Below are positions 1 through 8,481 of a stretch of DNA of 64,000 nucleotides, piece after piece. The DNA comes from [Ruminococcus] lactaris ATCC 29176 (GTDB taxonomy: Bacteria > Bacillota > Clostridia > Lachnospirales > Lachnospiraceae). Below the pieces are notes generated by a model. The model was not told the DNA's origin and ran no database searches. It saw only the letters and a list, made by a program, of their open reading frames with translations. The position numbers and the translations under genes were made by a program. Within the stretch, counting starts at the first letter, position 1; each line of letters begins with the position of its first letter. The stretch lies in assembly GCF_025152405.1 (NCBI RefSeq), contig NZ_CP102292.1, forward strand, positions 248,001 to 312,000, read 5' to 3'.

Positions 1-902
1 GTGAAATTTACAACAAACGCTGCGAGGAGAAAGGCTTTTCTGCTTATTTTGATTACAGCTGGCAGTGGGCATACCGTGAGAAGTTTGAGAAGGCTGGGCT
101 GACTGCTCTTCTTGGATGCGGATTTGACCCGGGAGTGACACAGGCATACTGTGCACATGCAAAGAAAAATGAATTCGATACGATCGATACAATCGATATT
201 CTGGATTGCAACGGCGGAGATCACGGATACGCATTTGCTACCAACTTTAATCCGGAAGTAAATCTGCGTGAAGTATCAGCACCGGGAAGCTACTGGGAAG
301 ACGGACACTGGGTTGAAATCCCGGCTATGAGCATAAAACGTGAGTATGATTTTGACTGTGTCGGACAGAAAGATATGTATCTGCTTCATCATGAAGAAAT
401 CGAATCTCTCGCGGAAAATATTCCGGAAGTGAAACGAATCCGTTTCTTCATGACATTTGGACAGAGCTACCTCACACATATGAATTGCCTGGAAAATGTG
501 GGGATGCTTTCTACAACTCCGATTGAATTCGAGGGACAGCAGATTGTTCCGATCAAATTCCTGAAGGCACTGTTACCGGATCCGGCAAGCCTTGGTCCAC
601 GTACACATGGAAAGACAAATATCGGTTGTATTTTTACAGGAAAGAAAGACGGAAAAGAAAAAACATATTATATCTATAATGTATGTGATCACCAGGAGTG
701 CTACAAGGAAGTAGCGAGCCAGGCAATCAGCTATACGACCGGAGTTCCGGCAATGTGTGGTGCATTGATGCTTCTGACCGGAAAATGGACAAAGACAGGT
801 GTACATACAGTAGAAGAATTTGATCCGGATCCGTTCCTTGCTGCGTTAGATCAGTATGGACTGCCACGCAGTGAAAGCTATGATCCGGTTATTGTGGAGT
901 AA
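1..902 (+). CDS. Carboxynorspermidine synthase (saccharopine dehydrogenase-like), 3' part
   Basis: The reading frame is open from the first bases of the window (codons begin at base 3) to the TAA at 900-902, so the N-terminal NAD(P)-binding half lies outside. The visible part has a GCGFDPGVTQAY stretch, typical of the saccharopine dehydrogenase / carboxynorspermidine dehydrogenase (LYS1-like) family, followed by the C-terminal catalytic domain. The enzyme reductively condenses L-aspartate semialdehyde with a diamine to give carboxynorspermidine or carboxyspermidine. The next gene, the matching decarboxylase, overlaps this stop codon by one base (TAATG), so the two are translationally coupled and make up the alternative spermidine route common in gut Firmicutes. 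An internal ATG at 135 is not the true start. Confidence 0.9.
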   Translation, partial: EIYNKRCEEKGFSAYFDYSWQWAYREKFEKAGLTALLGCGFDPGVTQAYCAHAKKNEFDTIDTIDILDCNGGDHGYAFATNFNPEVNLREVSAPGSYWEDGHWVEIPAMSIKREYDFDCVGQKDMYLLHHEEIESLAENIPEVKRIRFFMTFGQSYLTHMNCLENVGMLSTTPIEFEGQQIVPIKFLKALLPDPASLGPRTHGKTNIGCIFTGKKDGKEKTYYIYNVCDHQECYKEVASQAISYTTGVPAMCGALMLLTGKWTKTGVHTVEEFDPDPFLAALDQYGLPRSESYDPVIVE

Positions 903-2116
903 TGAATATGAATAAAATTGTTTTTTCGGGATTAGAAGAATACAGCCCGGAGGACTTGTTTCGCAGGCTGCCAAGTCCAAGCTATGTGATTGATGAAACT
1001 CAGCTGGAGTGCAATGGCTTCTGTCTCTTGGCGGTGGCAGAACGGACCGGGTGCAAAGTATTACTGGCTCAGAAAGCATTTTCTAATTACAATTTCTATC
1101 CTCTTTTAGAGCCATATCTTGCAGGTACAGAAGCGAGCGGATTGTACGAGGCTCGTTTGGGAAAAGAAGAAATGGGTGGAAAGGAAGTCCATGTCTTCTG
1201 TGCAGCTTACCGGGAAGATGAATTTGATGAGCTTCTTGAGTATGCAGACCATATTGTGTTCAATTCGCCGGGGCAGTTAAAGAAATTAGGGGAAAGAGCA
1301 AAGGCACAAGGGAAAAGCATCGGACTTCGGGTCAACCCGGAATGTTCTACACAGGACGGACATGACATATATGATCCGTGTGCTCCGGGCAGCAGACTGG
1401 GAACAACACGCGAACAGTGGAATCAAGAAATGACGGAAGATTTGATCTCACTGCTGGATGGAATCCATTTCCATACGCTGTGCGAACAGAATGCAGATGC
1501 ACTGGAAGTGACGATGCGTGCAGTGGAAGACAAATTCGGGGATATCCTTCCACGAATGAAATGGGTGAATCTGGGCGGTGGACATCATATTACCAGACAT
1601 GATTATGAGAGGTCCCGGCTGGAGGAGCTACTTCTGTCCATAAAGAAGAAATGGGATGTTCAGGTATATCTGGAGCCGGGCGAGGCGGTTGCTCTGAATG
1701 CAGGGTATCTTGTGAGTCGTGTTCTTGATATTGTGAAAAATGGAGAGACACAGATTGCAATTCTGGATGCAAGTGCGGCCTGCCATATGCCGGATGTACT
1801 GGAAATGCCGTACCAGCCACCAATTTACAATGCAGCAAAACAGCCGGATGAAGGCGGGCAATATCAGCACCGATACCGTTTGGCAGGACCGACCTGCCTT
1901 GCGGGAGATGTGATCGGAGATTACTATTTTCCGAAGGAACTAAAAGCTGGCGATATGGTAATCTTCGGCGATATGGCAATTTATACGACTTGTAAAAATA
2001 ATACATTTAACGGGATGCCGCTTCCGGATATATGGAGTTTGGGAATGCAAGGAAGGCTGGAACAGGTTACTGCGTTTGGATATCAGGATTTTAAAACTCG
2101 ACTAGGAAGAAAATAG
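902..2116 (+). CDS. nspC: Carboxynorspermidine decarboxylase
   Basis: This 404-residue protein matches the PLP-dependent fold-III (alanine racemase-type) decarboxylases of the NspC family. Near the N-terminus it has SPSYVIDETQLECN and then the PLP lysine in LLAQKAFSNYNFYP. Later come a GIHFHTLCEQ motif, a GGGHHITRHDY glycine-rich phosphate-binding segment and the C-terminal GPTCLAGDVIGDY motif, whose Cys-x-x-Gly-Asp residues complete the active site at the dimer interface. It removes the carboxyl group from carboxynorspermidine/carboxyspermidine, the last step of the pathway begun by the upstream gene. The start ATG overlaps the previous stop; a second ATG two codons later (908) is equally possible. 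Full length for the family. Confidence 0.93.
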   Translation: MNMNKIVFSGLEEYSPEDLFRRLPSPSYVIDETQLECNGFCLLAVAERTGCKVLLAQKAFSNYNFYPLLEPYLAGTEASGLYEARLGKEEMGGKEVHVFCAAYREDEFDELLEYADHIVFNSPGQLKKLGERAKAQGKSIGLRVNPECSTQDGHDIYDPCAPGSRLGTTREQWNQEMTEDLISLLDGIHFHTLCEQNADALEVTMRAVEDKFGDILPRMKWVNLGGGHHITRHDYERSRLEELLLSIKKKWDVQVYLEPGEAVALNAGYLVSRVLDIVKNGETQIAILDASAACHMPDVLEMPYQPPIYNAAKQPDEGGQYQHRYRLAGPTCLAGDVIGDYYFPKELKAGDMVIFGDMAIYTTCKNNTFNGMPLPDIWSLGMQGRLEQVTAFGYQDFKTRLGRK

Positions 2117-2148
2117 ATTTGGAGGAACAAAAATGTATTACGTACCGG

Positions 2149-2253
2149 ATGGAACTGCGAGATGCGGATTTTTATGAGTGCAGTGAGTGTGGAGAGCGAT
2201 TTCTGGATGTTCGGATCGGCCCGTCATTGGTGTGTCCAAGTTGTGGGGGGTGA
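2149..2253 (+). CDS. Small zinc-ribbon ORF, possibly a truncated gene
   Basis: An ATG at 2149 opens a 34-residue frame with two CxxC knuckles (CSECG at residues 11-15 and CPSCG at 29-33), the pattern of a rubredoxin-like zinc ribbon. A good ribosome binding site (GGAGG, 2121-2125) serves an ATG at 2133 in another frame that stops within 14 codons, so the translated product here is uncertain. The stop at 2251 coincides with the point where a different coding frame (HipA-like remnant) takes over. I read this as the N-terminal piece of a gene joined to unrelated DNA, or as a genuine microprotein of the nspC operon. Confidence 0.4.
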   Translation: MELRDADFYECSECGERFLDVRIGPSLVCPSCGG

Positions 2254-2755
2254 TCAGAATTATCATTATGAAAATGTGGCATTTATCTGTGATGAAACGG
2301 GAGAGATTCTGCGATTAGCACCGATGCTGGATCATGAATTTTCAACTTATTTTATGTTCCCGGACAGTTGGGAGCGTCATATTTACTGTCTTAAGGAATT
2401 AGAGAGATCCATTGAAGGTGATAAAGTACAACCTGAAGAATATGCCTGGATTAAAAATGTAAAAGAACGGAAGATGACAGAAAAAAGTGCAGTTTGCCTG
2501 AACCGGAATCTTCTCTATATCAAAGAGCATTATACGAAAATATGTGAGAAATTCTTAGAGAAACTGAGGACATTAGAATATGATCTAAGGCAGAACGAGA
2601 AATTATTTTATATTCAGAAGAGTCCGGAGTATCTATCTCAGGCTAATTCAAATGCTTATCTGATTGGAAAAGCAAGGTATCGGGACCATGATGAAGAGCG
2701 TGGCACGACGGATAAGAGAAATTTTAGAAAATACGAAAAAGTAATATGTAAATAG
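2162..2755 (+). pseudogene. HipA-like C-terminal remnant
   Basis: The frame is open for 197 codons, but its first part (about residues 1-28) is out of frame with the zinc-ribbon ORF that covers the same bases and looks non-coding. From about residue 30 it reads YENVAFICDETGEILRLAPMLDHEF, which resembles the HipA C-terminal kinase region (Asn-x-Gly-x-Ile, then the Leu-Ala-Pro-x-x-Asp metal motif). The usual catalytic lobes upstream are missing, so I infer a decayed fragment of a HipA-family Ser/Thr kinase rather than a working toxin. It lies next to an integrase and a repeat, consistent with a rearranged accessory site. The HipA assignment rests on short motifs only. Confidence 0.45.
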
Positions 2756-2847
2756 CAGGTCTCCGTTATTGGGAAAAATTGTTATAAATTCAGTCGCAGA
2801 GTTAGATACTCTGCGACAAATTGCTTTCTATACTTTCATTATTAAAA

Positions 2848-2881
2848 GATGTTGGGGGCAAAAGCCCCCGACTTTGACGGC
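2848..2881 (+). repeat. 34-bp short palindromic repeat, copy S1
   Basis: A GGGGGC-AAAA-GCCCCC hairpin is flanked by GATG and a degraded GATGCC-type end. It matches the first 34 bp of the 194-bp elements at 55750, 57679 and 63304, and the short copies at 11161 and 14078. It sits exactly at the 3' end of the integrase gene and may also act as a terminator for it. Just upstream, 2793-2817 forms another 10-bp perfect stem (GTCGCAGAGT / ACTCTGCGAC) without a clear T-run. Confidence 0.75.
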
Positions 2882-4014
2882 TATATTGACGGTGGAAAAA
2901 ATCCGGCTTGTTCCAATTTAAGAATATTTTCCCGTTTAAAATCCATGCTCGGATGTACATAGCGATTTAATGTTGTTGAAATATTGGAATGTCCCAGCAT
3001 TTCACTTAAAATTTTTATGTCACAGCCAAATTCAATGCAACGTGTTGCAAAGGTATGGCGGAGCGTGTGAAAGTGAACATCCTGTATACCAAGATCTTTT
3101 GTATACTTTTTTAATTTACGCTGTAAATTTCGGGGATCTATGAATTGGTGATTCCCTGTTAGAATAAAGGCTTCAGGGTCGTCATGTTGAAATAGTTTGA
3201 ACAGTTTTTGCAGTCCATTTGTAACAGGCAGCGTTCTTGCGGAAGAAAAAGTTTTTGGCGTTCCGAGCTGGAGGAGCGTTTTTTTTGCAGAATCACTATC
3301 TGGATTTTTAATACGCTGAACAGTATGTCTCACAGTCAGAAGTCCTGATTCTACAGAAATATCTTTCCACTGTAAAGCACATACTTCTCCAATCCGAAGT
3401 CCGGTAAATAGTGCGATCAAAACTGAAAATTTGTAAATATCAAAATCCTGAACTAAATATTGTATTAAATTTTGTTGCTCTTCCGCTGATAAAACTCTTA
3501 ATTCTTTTCGTTCAAGCCTGGGATAAGAAATAGTAATAGAAGACAGGTTGCTGTTGGTTTCAGCTTGAATATAGCTGATTATTTTATGTACAAATGTCAA
3601 AATGTCCCGTACTGTCTTAGGGGAAAGCTTCTTCTGATATAATAGATCTTTTGAAAAATCAGCGATTATATCCGAATTTAAATCAGTGAAACTATAATCT
3701 CCCAACTGCGGTTTTATGTGATTTTCCAGCATGAAATGGTATTTCGCAAGTGTAGATTTTTTTAATCGGCTTTCATTAATCTTTATCCACTGTACACAAT
3801 ATTCAGAAAAACGCTTCCTATATATATCCTTTGATACCGGAGGTGAATTTAGCATAAGTTCAATTTTTGCTCGAGTTACCTTTTCTTTTGTTTCCCGGTA
3901 AGAATGTCCGTAACAATAGCCGTATTTAATTTTCTTATTTTTATCATACCCCTTTTTATAACGACCTTCCCATCGTCCATCTTTGCGTTTATAAATATTT
4001 TCTCCTTTAGCCAT
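2881..4014 (-). CDS. Tyrosine recombinase/phage-type integrase
   Basis: This 377-residue protein has the three-part layout of Tn916/phage-type integrases: an N-terminal AP2-like arm-binding region (residues 1-50, KRKDGRWEGRYKKGYD), a SAM-like core-binding domain (about 60-160), and a C-terminal catalytic domain. Catalytic residues are visible: Arg in TGLRIGEVCALQW, His-x-x-Arg in HTLRHTFATR, and the nucleophile Tyr in TTLNRYVHPS. It would cut and rejoin DNA at an attachment site. No excisionase, relaxase or phage genes lie nearby, so it looks like an orphan left by a degraded integrative element. The start ATG is preceded by GAAGGAG at good spacing. I could not identify att sites. Confidence 0.9.
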   Translation of the reverse strand: MAKGENIYKRKDGRWEGRYKKGYDKNKKIKYGYCYGHSYRETKEKVTRAKIELMLNSPPVSKDIYRKRFSEYCVQWIKINESRLKKSTLAKYHFMLENHIKPQLGDYSFTDLNSDIIADFSKDLLYQKKLSPKTVRDILTFVHKIISYIQAETNSNLSSITISYPRLERKELRVLSAEEQQNLIQYLVQDFDIYKFSVLIALFTGLRIGEVCALQWKDISVESGLLTVRHTVQRIKNPDSDSAKKTLLQLGTPKTFSSARTLPVTNGLQKLFKLFQHDDPEAFILTGNHQFIDPRNLQRKLKKYTKDLGIQDVHFHTLRHTFATRCIEFGCDIKILSEMLGHSNISTTLNRYVHPSMDFKRENILKLEQAGFFPPSI

Positions 4015-4210
4015 GTCTCTGATCTCCTTCTTTATGAATATGTGGTGGGACTCTATTATGATATTCGCAAAAACATAAAAAAGTGTGCATATAAATATAG
4101 AAAAGAATTTTGACGTTTAAAAAATTTCAAATCCTGTATTTTTGCTTAATAAAGAAAAATATGACTGAATGAAATGTGAATTTGAATGTGAAATTATTTA
4201 TTCTGTAATA

Positions 4211-4239
4211 TTGCAAAATTATCATGTGCCGTGTATAAT
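4211..4239 (+). promoter_or_regulatory. Sigma-A-type promoter for the c-di-GMP leader RNA
   Basis: TTGCAA at 4211-4216 and a perfect TATAAT at 4234-4239 are separated by 17 bp. The predicted start near 4246 lies just before the riboswitch aptamer. Confidence 0.8.
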
Positions 4240-4255
4240 TCATAAACGAATAAAG

Positions 4256-4348
4256 TTATACGGGCAAACTTGACGAAAGTCAGGGACGCAAAGCCAGATG
4301 GGGCTAAAATCCAGAGAGATTTTGGATAATGCCAGCCGGTTACAAGAA
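4256..4348 (+). promoter_or_regulatory. Cyclic di-GMP-I (GEMM-I) riboswitch
   Basis: The block contains the GEMM-I hallmarks in order: GGGCAAAC at 4262, a stem closed by a GAAA tetraloop (TTGAC-GAAA-GTCA), the strongly conserved GGGACGCAAAGCC at 4283-4295, a second stem-loop with GGGGCTAAAA, and a closing AATGCCAGCCGG then TTAC. These form the P1/P2/P3 aptamer that binds the second messenger c-di-GMP. An intrinsic terminator follows about 60 nt downstream, so control is by premature termination. The gene it was built to control is not adjacent now: an IS110 element on the opposite strand follows. The next same-strand genes are the SulP/diguanylate cyclase pair at 6349. Confidence 0.9.
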
Positions 4349-4411
4349 TTTTGAATAAGAATTTTTAAATATTAGGTTTTTGGTAGTTGTATTTTGGTCT
4401 GTTCTTTACAG

Positions 4412-4442
4412 AATGCCTGTAATTTATTACAGGCATTTTTTG
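4412..4442 (+). terminator. Intrinsic terminator, expression platform of the riboswitch
   Basis: AATGCCTGTAA pairs with TTACAGGCATT around a short loop and is followed by six T. It is the natural off-switch of the c-di-GMP leader. Confidence 0.85.
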
Positions 4443-4607
4443 ATGCTCACATAAACTAAAAGACCAGCTAGTTATAGTCAATACCTAAAAGACAAAAAAT
4501 AGATATTTTTCTTTTATGTTTTGAAACCTAAAAATGAGTAACTTTAACAAACGTAAATCACTTGGATTTTCGTCAAGAAGCTCCTATGGTTTTATATAGC
4601 TGCATCT

Positions 4608-5900
4608 TTATGCAGCTGCTAAAGCAGGTCTTTGATACTGCTTACAGTGTTCTTCTGGTGACCGAAGCTCAAATGCCTTTTCATCACGAAGAACAGCAAA
4701 TACGATGTTGCAGACTTTATGCATTACAGCACCGATTGCAACCATCTTAGGCTTTTGTCCAGACTTTAATTCGTAATACTTACGGAGGTATGGATTGATG
4801 CCCTCTCCATTACGTTTTGTACGAATGGAGGCGAGTGCTACTGCAAAGATAGCACGGCGCGCGATTCTGGAGCCACGTTTGCTCATATGTAACTGAGTGC
4901 CAACGAATTTTCCAGATTCATTTACTTCAGGATCTAATCCGAAGTAAGCAAAAAGTTGTTTTGGATTACGGAATGCTGAGAAATCACCTATTTCGCACAT
5001 GATTGTTACAGCAGTCAGAAAGCCAACACCTGGGATTGTATTTAAAAGTTTAATCTGCTGAATAAACTTCTCGTTTTTATTGAATGTAATCAGCTGCCTA
5101 ATACGATTCAGTATGGAATCCAAAGCAGAATCAAGCTTTTCAACAAGGTCCAAAGTTAAAAAGATATTGAAGTAGATACTGTCTATTTGACATCCAAATG
5201 TCTTTGCAGCATTAGCTGCAGCACAGAGTTTCTCATATCTTTCAGAAGCTTTGGCAAGACCTTTTCGTGAAGCTTTTGATATTTTTTCAATCATGGTCTT
5301 CTTATGACCACGAAGTATCTTGTCTGGAGTACCGTACTGGCGAAGAATCATTGTTGAGGTCTTGCCGGTAACATCACAGAAAACGTCAAGATACTGAGGA
5401 AACACGGTATGCAGGTCTCCTTTAAGTTTATTGATATGAGCAGAACGCTCATCAGTTAAATCGTAATACTTACGGGTAAGGCTACGCAGTTCAAGAACCA
5501 GCTTTGCTGGGAACTGGGAAACAGGAATATCTTTTGATAATCCTAGTTTGGCAATACCTTTAGAATCGATTTTATCATTTTTTACTTTTCTGATATTTCC
5601 ATTCTTAGTAGAATGTGTAATAATAGGATTGATTATGGACGCGTTAAAACCACAATCAACAAGATAGCAGAAGAGCGGGAAATGATAAATCCCAGTGGAT
5701 TCTAGAAAGGTGCGACTTTCTAAGGAATACAGCTCTTCTGCTTTTTTAATTTCAGAAACAGCTCGTTCCAAAGAATCCTTATTATTGTGAGTAATCTTGA
5801 AAGGTTTCAAGATCACTGTTTCGTCTGGCGCAAGAATTGTCATAAAGCTAAAAGCTGAACCGACATCAATGCCGACGGAAATATAGTTTTTGTTATGCAT
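4608..5900 (-). CDS. IS110-family transposase (DEDD recombinase)
   Basis: The protein is 430 residues long from the ATG at 5900, which has a strong GGAAGGAG site 8 bases upstream; a longer frame to 5945 has none. The N-terminal RuvC-like DEDD domain shows SVGIDVGSAFS (first Asp), LESTGIYHFP (Glu), and KVKNDKIDSKGIAKLG (paired Asp). The C-terminal Transposase_20 domain shows LLNTIPGVGFLTA and LFAYFGLDPEVNESG, with a conserved Ser in MSKRGSRIARRAIF. It appears intact. In this family the enzyme works with a bridge RNA to recombine target and donor DNA. Confidence 0.93.
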   Translation of the reverse strand: MHNKNYISVGIDVGSAFSFMTILAPDETVILKPFKITHNNKDSLERAVSEIKKAEELYSLESRTFLESTGIYHFPLFCYLVDCGFNASIINPIITHSTKNGNIRKVKNDKIDSKGIAKLGLSKDIPVSQFPAKLVLELRSLTRKYYDLTDERSAHINKLKGDLHTVFPQYLDVFCDVTGKTSTMILRQYGTPDKILRGHKKTMIEKISKASRKGLAKASERYEKLCAAANAAKTFGCQIDSIYFNIFLTLDLVEKLDSALDSILNRIRQLITFNKNEKFIQQIKLLNTIPGVGFLTAVTIMCEIGDFSAFRNPKQLFAYFGLDPEVNESGKFVGTQLHMSKRGSRIARRAIFAVALASIRTKRNGEGINPYLRKYYELKSGQKPKMVAIGAVMHKVCNIVFAVLRDEKAFELRSPEEHCKQYQRPALAAA

Positions 5901-6090
5901 TATATGCTCCTTCCGATAGGGTTCCATAAAAAACAATGAATACACTACCTGGTGCGTTATACGGGTATAGCTTAATTGCTCCCAACCAGCCTAAAACATA
6001 AATTTTCATTGATGGAATGACAGTCTTAAGTTACGGGTATTACTGGACATAAGCCAGCTCCCTAGGAGAAAATCGTCCTTTTCCCTATCC
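5901..6090 (-). ncRNA. Candidate bridge RNA region of the IS110 element
   Basis: The non-coding segment directly upstream of the IS110 transposase is where IS110-group elements encode their bridge RNA. It contains an imperfectly repeated ACGGGTAT motif (about 5958 and 6034) and short self-complementary stretches that could form the loops. The assignment rests on position and family knowledge, not on a verified fold. Confidence 0.4.
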
Positions 6091-6348
6091 AATGGAAAAT
6101 AATACCTTATGTAACAGACATAGTCTAGGAGTGAATAATCATACAAAAATGTATGTAACTTATACACGTATCTATGGTTGGAGTGATTATGGAGGAGAAT
6201 CCTCTTACCAACCAGGATATAGATTAGAGAATATGATGTGGATGACCTTATTGGTCTATGACTACATCATACCAGGAGATATGAAATAGTTCAGGGAAAA
6301 GCGACGGAATGCAGGAGCAGAAGTCGTTCAGGAAGGAAATAACGGAAC
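6091..6348 (+). other. Leader of the SulP operon, no gene recognised
   Basis: A 65-codon frame (6092-6289) has no ribosome binding site and no recognisable motif, so I do not call it. The stretch is probably the remainder of the 5' leader of the SulP/diguanylate cyclase operon, cut off from its former upstream sequence by the IS110 element. A GGAAGGAAA site just before 6349 belongs to the SulP gene. Confidence 0.4.
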
Positions 6349-8481
6349 ATGAGGTTTAAAAGGATTACATTAGCACCGACAATGCGAAAATATAACAGAA
6401 AAAATCTGATGAGGGATGTCATTGCGGGTATGATTATCATGGCAGTGTCAATCCCGATTTCGATGGGATATGCACAGATTGCCGGACTGCCGGCAGTATA
6501 CGGACTGTATGGCTCGGTCTTTCCGATTATTTTGTTTGCAGTATTTTCGACGTCTCCGCAGTTTATCTTCGGGGTAGATGCGGCACCGGCGGCATTGATC
6601 GGCTCAGCCCTGTTGGGAATGGGGATTGAGGGTGGTTCAAAAGAGGCACTTGAGGTCGTGCCGGTTCTGACGTTTTTTGTGGCGGTATGGCTGCTTGCCT
6701 TTTATCTGATGCATGCCGGTAAACTGGTCAATTACATTTCTGCACCGGTTATGGGCGGATTCATCAGTGGAATCTGTATGACGATCATTCTGATGCAGGT
6801 TCCCAAATTACTGGGCGGGACTGCCGGAACAGGGGAACTGCCGGAGCTTTTGGAGCATATCCAGGAGACTGCCGGACGGATCAATTTTCCTTCACTAATG
6901 CTTGGACTCATTTCGCTGGCTATTTTACTGACAGTAAAAAAGGTTGCTCCGAAATTTCCGATGGCGGTAGTTCTGATGGCAGCAGGGGCAGTACTTACGG
7001 TTGTTCTGCCAATGGAAGAATGGGGAATCAGGACATTGGAGTCAGTGAAACCAGGTCTGCCGCAGTGGAAGATTCCGGATCTGGCACTGCTTCCGTTGAA
7101 CCAGGTCATCACAGTGAGCCTTTCTGTGGCGGTCGTGATCATGGCAGAAACACTGCTCGCTGAAAATAATTTTGCTCAGAAGAATGGATACCGTATCAAT
7201 GACGATCAGGAGCTTTTAGCTTTTGCAGCAGGAAATCTTGTTGCGGCACTGACCGGCTGCTGTCCTATTAACGGGTCGGTTTCAAGAACGGCAATGGGGG
7301 AGCAGTACCAGGGAAAGACCCAGTTGATGAGTATTGTAGCAGGAGCATCCATGCTGATCCTTCTGGTCTGCGGAACAGGATTTATCGGGTATCTGCCGGT
7401 TCCTGTGTTGACAGCAATCGTGATTTCGGCATTGCTTGGAGCAACAGAATTTAAGCTGGCAGCAAAATTGTGGAAAGTCAGCCGGACGGAATGTCTGATC
7501 TTCTGGGGTGCTTTTGTAGGCGTTCTGCTGTTGGGAACGATTAATGGAGTGCTGATCGGAATTATTTTATCCTTTTCAGAAATGGTGATCCGTTCGTCTA
7601 AGCCTGCAAGGTGTTTTGTCGGAATCCAGCCGGGACACAGACATTTCCGTGATCTTGCGGAGGGAAGTCAGATCCATGCAGTGGAAGGAGTTCTGGTCTA
7701 TCGGTTCAGCAGTAATCTCTTTTTTGCAAATGTCAATATCCTGCAGCAGGATATTGAGGCAGAACTGGAAAAGAAAAAGGGGACGAAAGCAGTGATCCTG
7801 GATGCCAGTGGAATCGGAAGTATTGATATCACAGCGGCAGACCGACTGGCGATCCTCTATGAAGCACTGAAAGAACAGGGGATTCGTTTTTATATTACAG
7901 AGCATATAGCAGATTTAAATGAGCAGATGCGAAAGCTGGGACTCGGATATCTGATCTCTGAAGGATGCGTGAGGAGAACGATCCATATCGCATTGAAAGA
8001 TATGGGAATCAATCGCCCGTATCCATTGGAAGGCGGTGTGGACAATGAGGAACGGAGTGCCTCAAGAAAGCGGGTCGATAACCGGGTACAGGAATTCGTC
8101 TGGGCCTTTGGGTCTGAGTCGGAAACAGAGATTGAAAAGCAGATCCTGCGTCAGATCGAACAGTTGAAGAAAAGCGGAGATGTGGAAAATCTGCTGCATG
8201 GAAGCTGGTCGCACATGGAGGCGATGGATGAAGATGAATGGCTGGAACATCTGGAAGAACACCTGAAAGAGATCGTGAACATTTCAGGAAAAGATGAAAA
8301 GACGCTTGCCGCAAGACTGGAAGAGCATAGACGGGAAGTGCATGACCGGATTGCGAAGGAACACCCGGAACTTGCAGAGCGGTTCAGAGAACGTCGTCAT
8401 CATCTGGACCAGCATTTGAAAGAGCGACGGCCGGAGGTGTATGAGTTGGTGATCAGCCTGCGGGAGAAGGAAAGAAAATGA
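6349..8481 (+). CDS. SulP/SLC26 family anion transporter with STAS domain and charged C-terminal extension
   Basis: This is a 710-residue membrane protein. The N-terminal part (about 20-420) is the SulP transmembrane core with the signature IPISMGYAQIAGLPAVYGLYG, followed by many hydrophobic helices. A STAS domain (about 440-560, VILDASGIGSIDITAADRL) lies in the cytoplasm. The last 140 residues are an unusual, highly charged helical tail rich in Glu, Arg and His, absent from the second SulP protein in this window. SulP proteins move sulfate, bicarbonate or other anions; the substrate here is unknown. The stop overlaps the start of a diguanylate cyclase (ATGA), so the two are made together, suggesting the transporter or its tail is tied to c-di-GMP signalling. 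Confidence 0.9.
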   Translation: MRFKRITLAPTMRKYNRKNLMRDVIAGMIIMAVSIPISMGYAQIAGLPAVYGLYGSVFPIILFAVFSTSPQFIFGVDAAPAALIGSALLGMGIEGGSKEALEVVPVLTFFVAVWLLAFYLMHAGKLVNYISAPVMGGFISGICMTIILMQVPKLLGGTAGTGELPELLEHIQETAGRINFPSLMLGLISLAILLTVKKVAPKFPMAVVLMAAGAVLTVVLPMEEWGIRTLESVKPGLPQWKIPDLALLPLNQVITVSLSVAVVIMAETLLAENNFAQKNGYRINDDQELLAFAAGNLVAALTGCCPINGSVSRTAMGEQYQGKTQLMSIVAGASMLILLVCGTGFIGYLPVPVLTAIVISALLGATEFKLAAKLWKVSRTECLIFWGAFVGVLLLGTINGVLIGIILSFSEMVIRSSKPARCFVGIQPGHRHFRDLAEGSQIHAVEGVLVYRFSSNLFFANVNILQQDIEAELEKKKGTKAVILDASGIGSIDITAADRLAILYEALKEQGIRFYITEHIADLNEQMRKLGLGYLISEGCVRRTIHIALKDMGINRPYPLEGGVDNEERSASRKRVDNRVQEFVWAFGSESETEIEKQILRQIEQLKKSGDVENLLHGSWSHMEAMDEDEWLEHLEEHLKEIVNISGKDEKTLAARLEEHRREVHDRIAKEHPELAERFRERRHHLDQHLKERRPEVYELVISLREKERK

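Larger units (their letters stand above)
4556..6090 (-). mobile_element. IS110-family insertion sequence (ends approximate)
   Basis: The element holds one transposase gene on the minus strand, with about 50 bp of non-coding DNA after the gene and about 190 bp before it. A long 5' non-coding region and a short 3' one fit the IS110 group, where a bridge RNA is encoded upstream of the transposase. IS110 elements usually lack clear terminal inverted repeats and make no or very short target duplications, so I could not fix the ends. It lies between the c-di-GMP riboswitch and the SulP operon, in the opposite direction. Confidence 0.75.

Noticed and set aside
2162-2755. Functional HipA toxin
   Set aside because: Only a C-terminal fragment with short motif matches; the kinase core and a HipB partner are absent.
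6092-6289. 65-codon ORF downstream of IS110
   Set aside because: No ribosome site, no motif; likely part of an untranslated leader.
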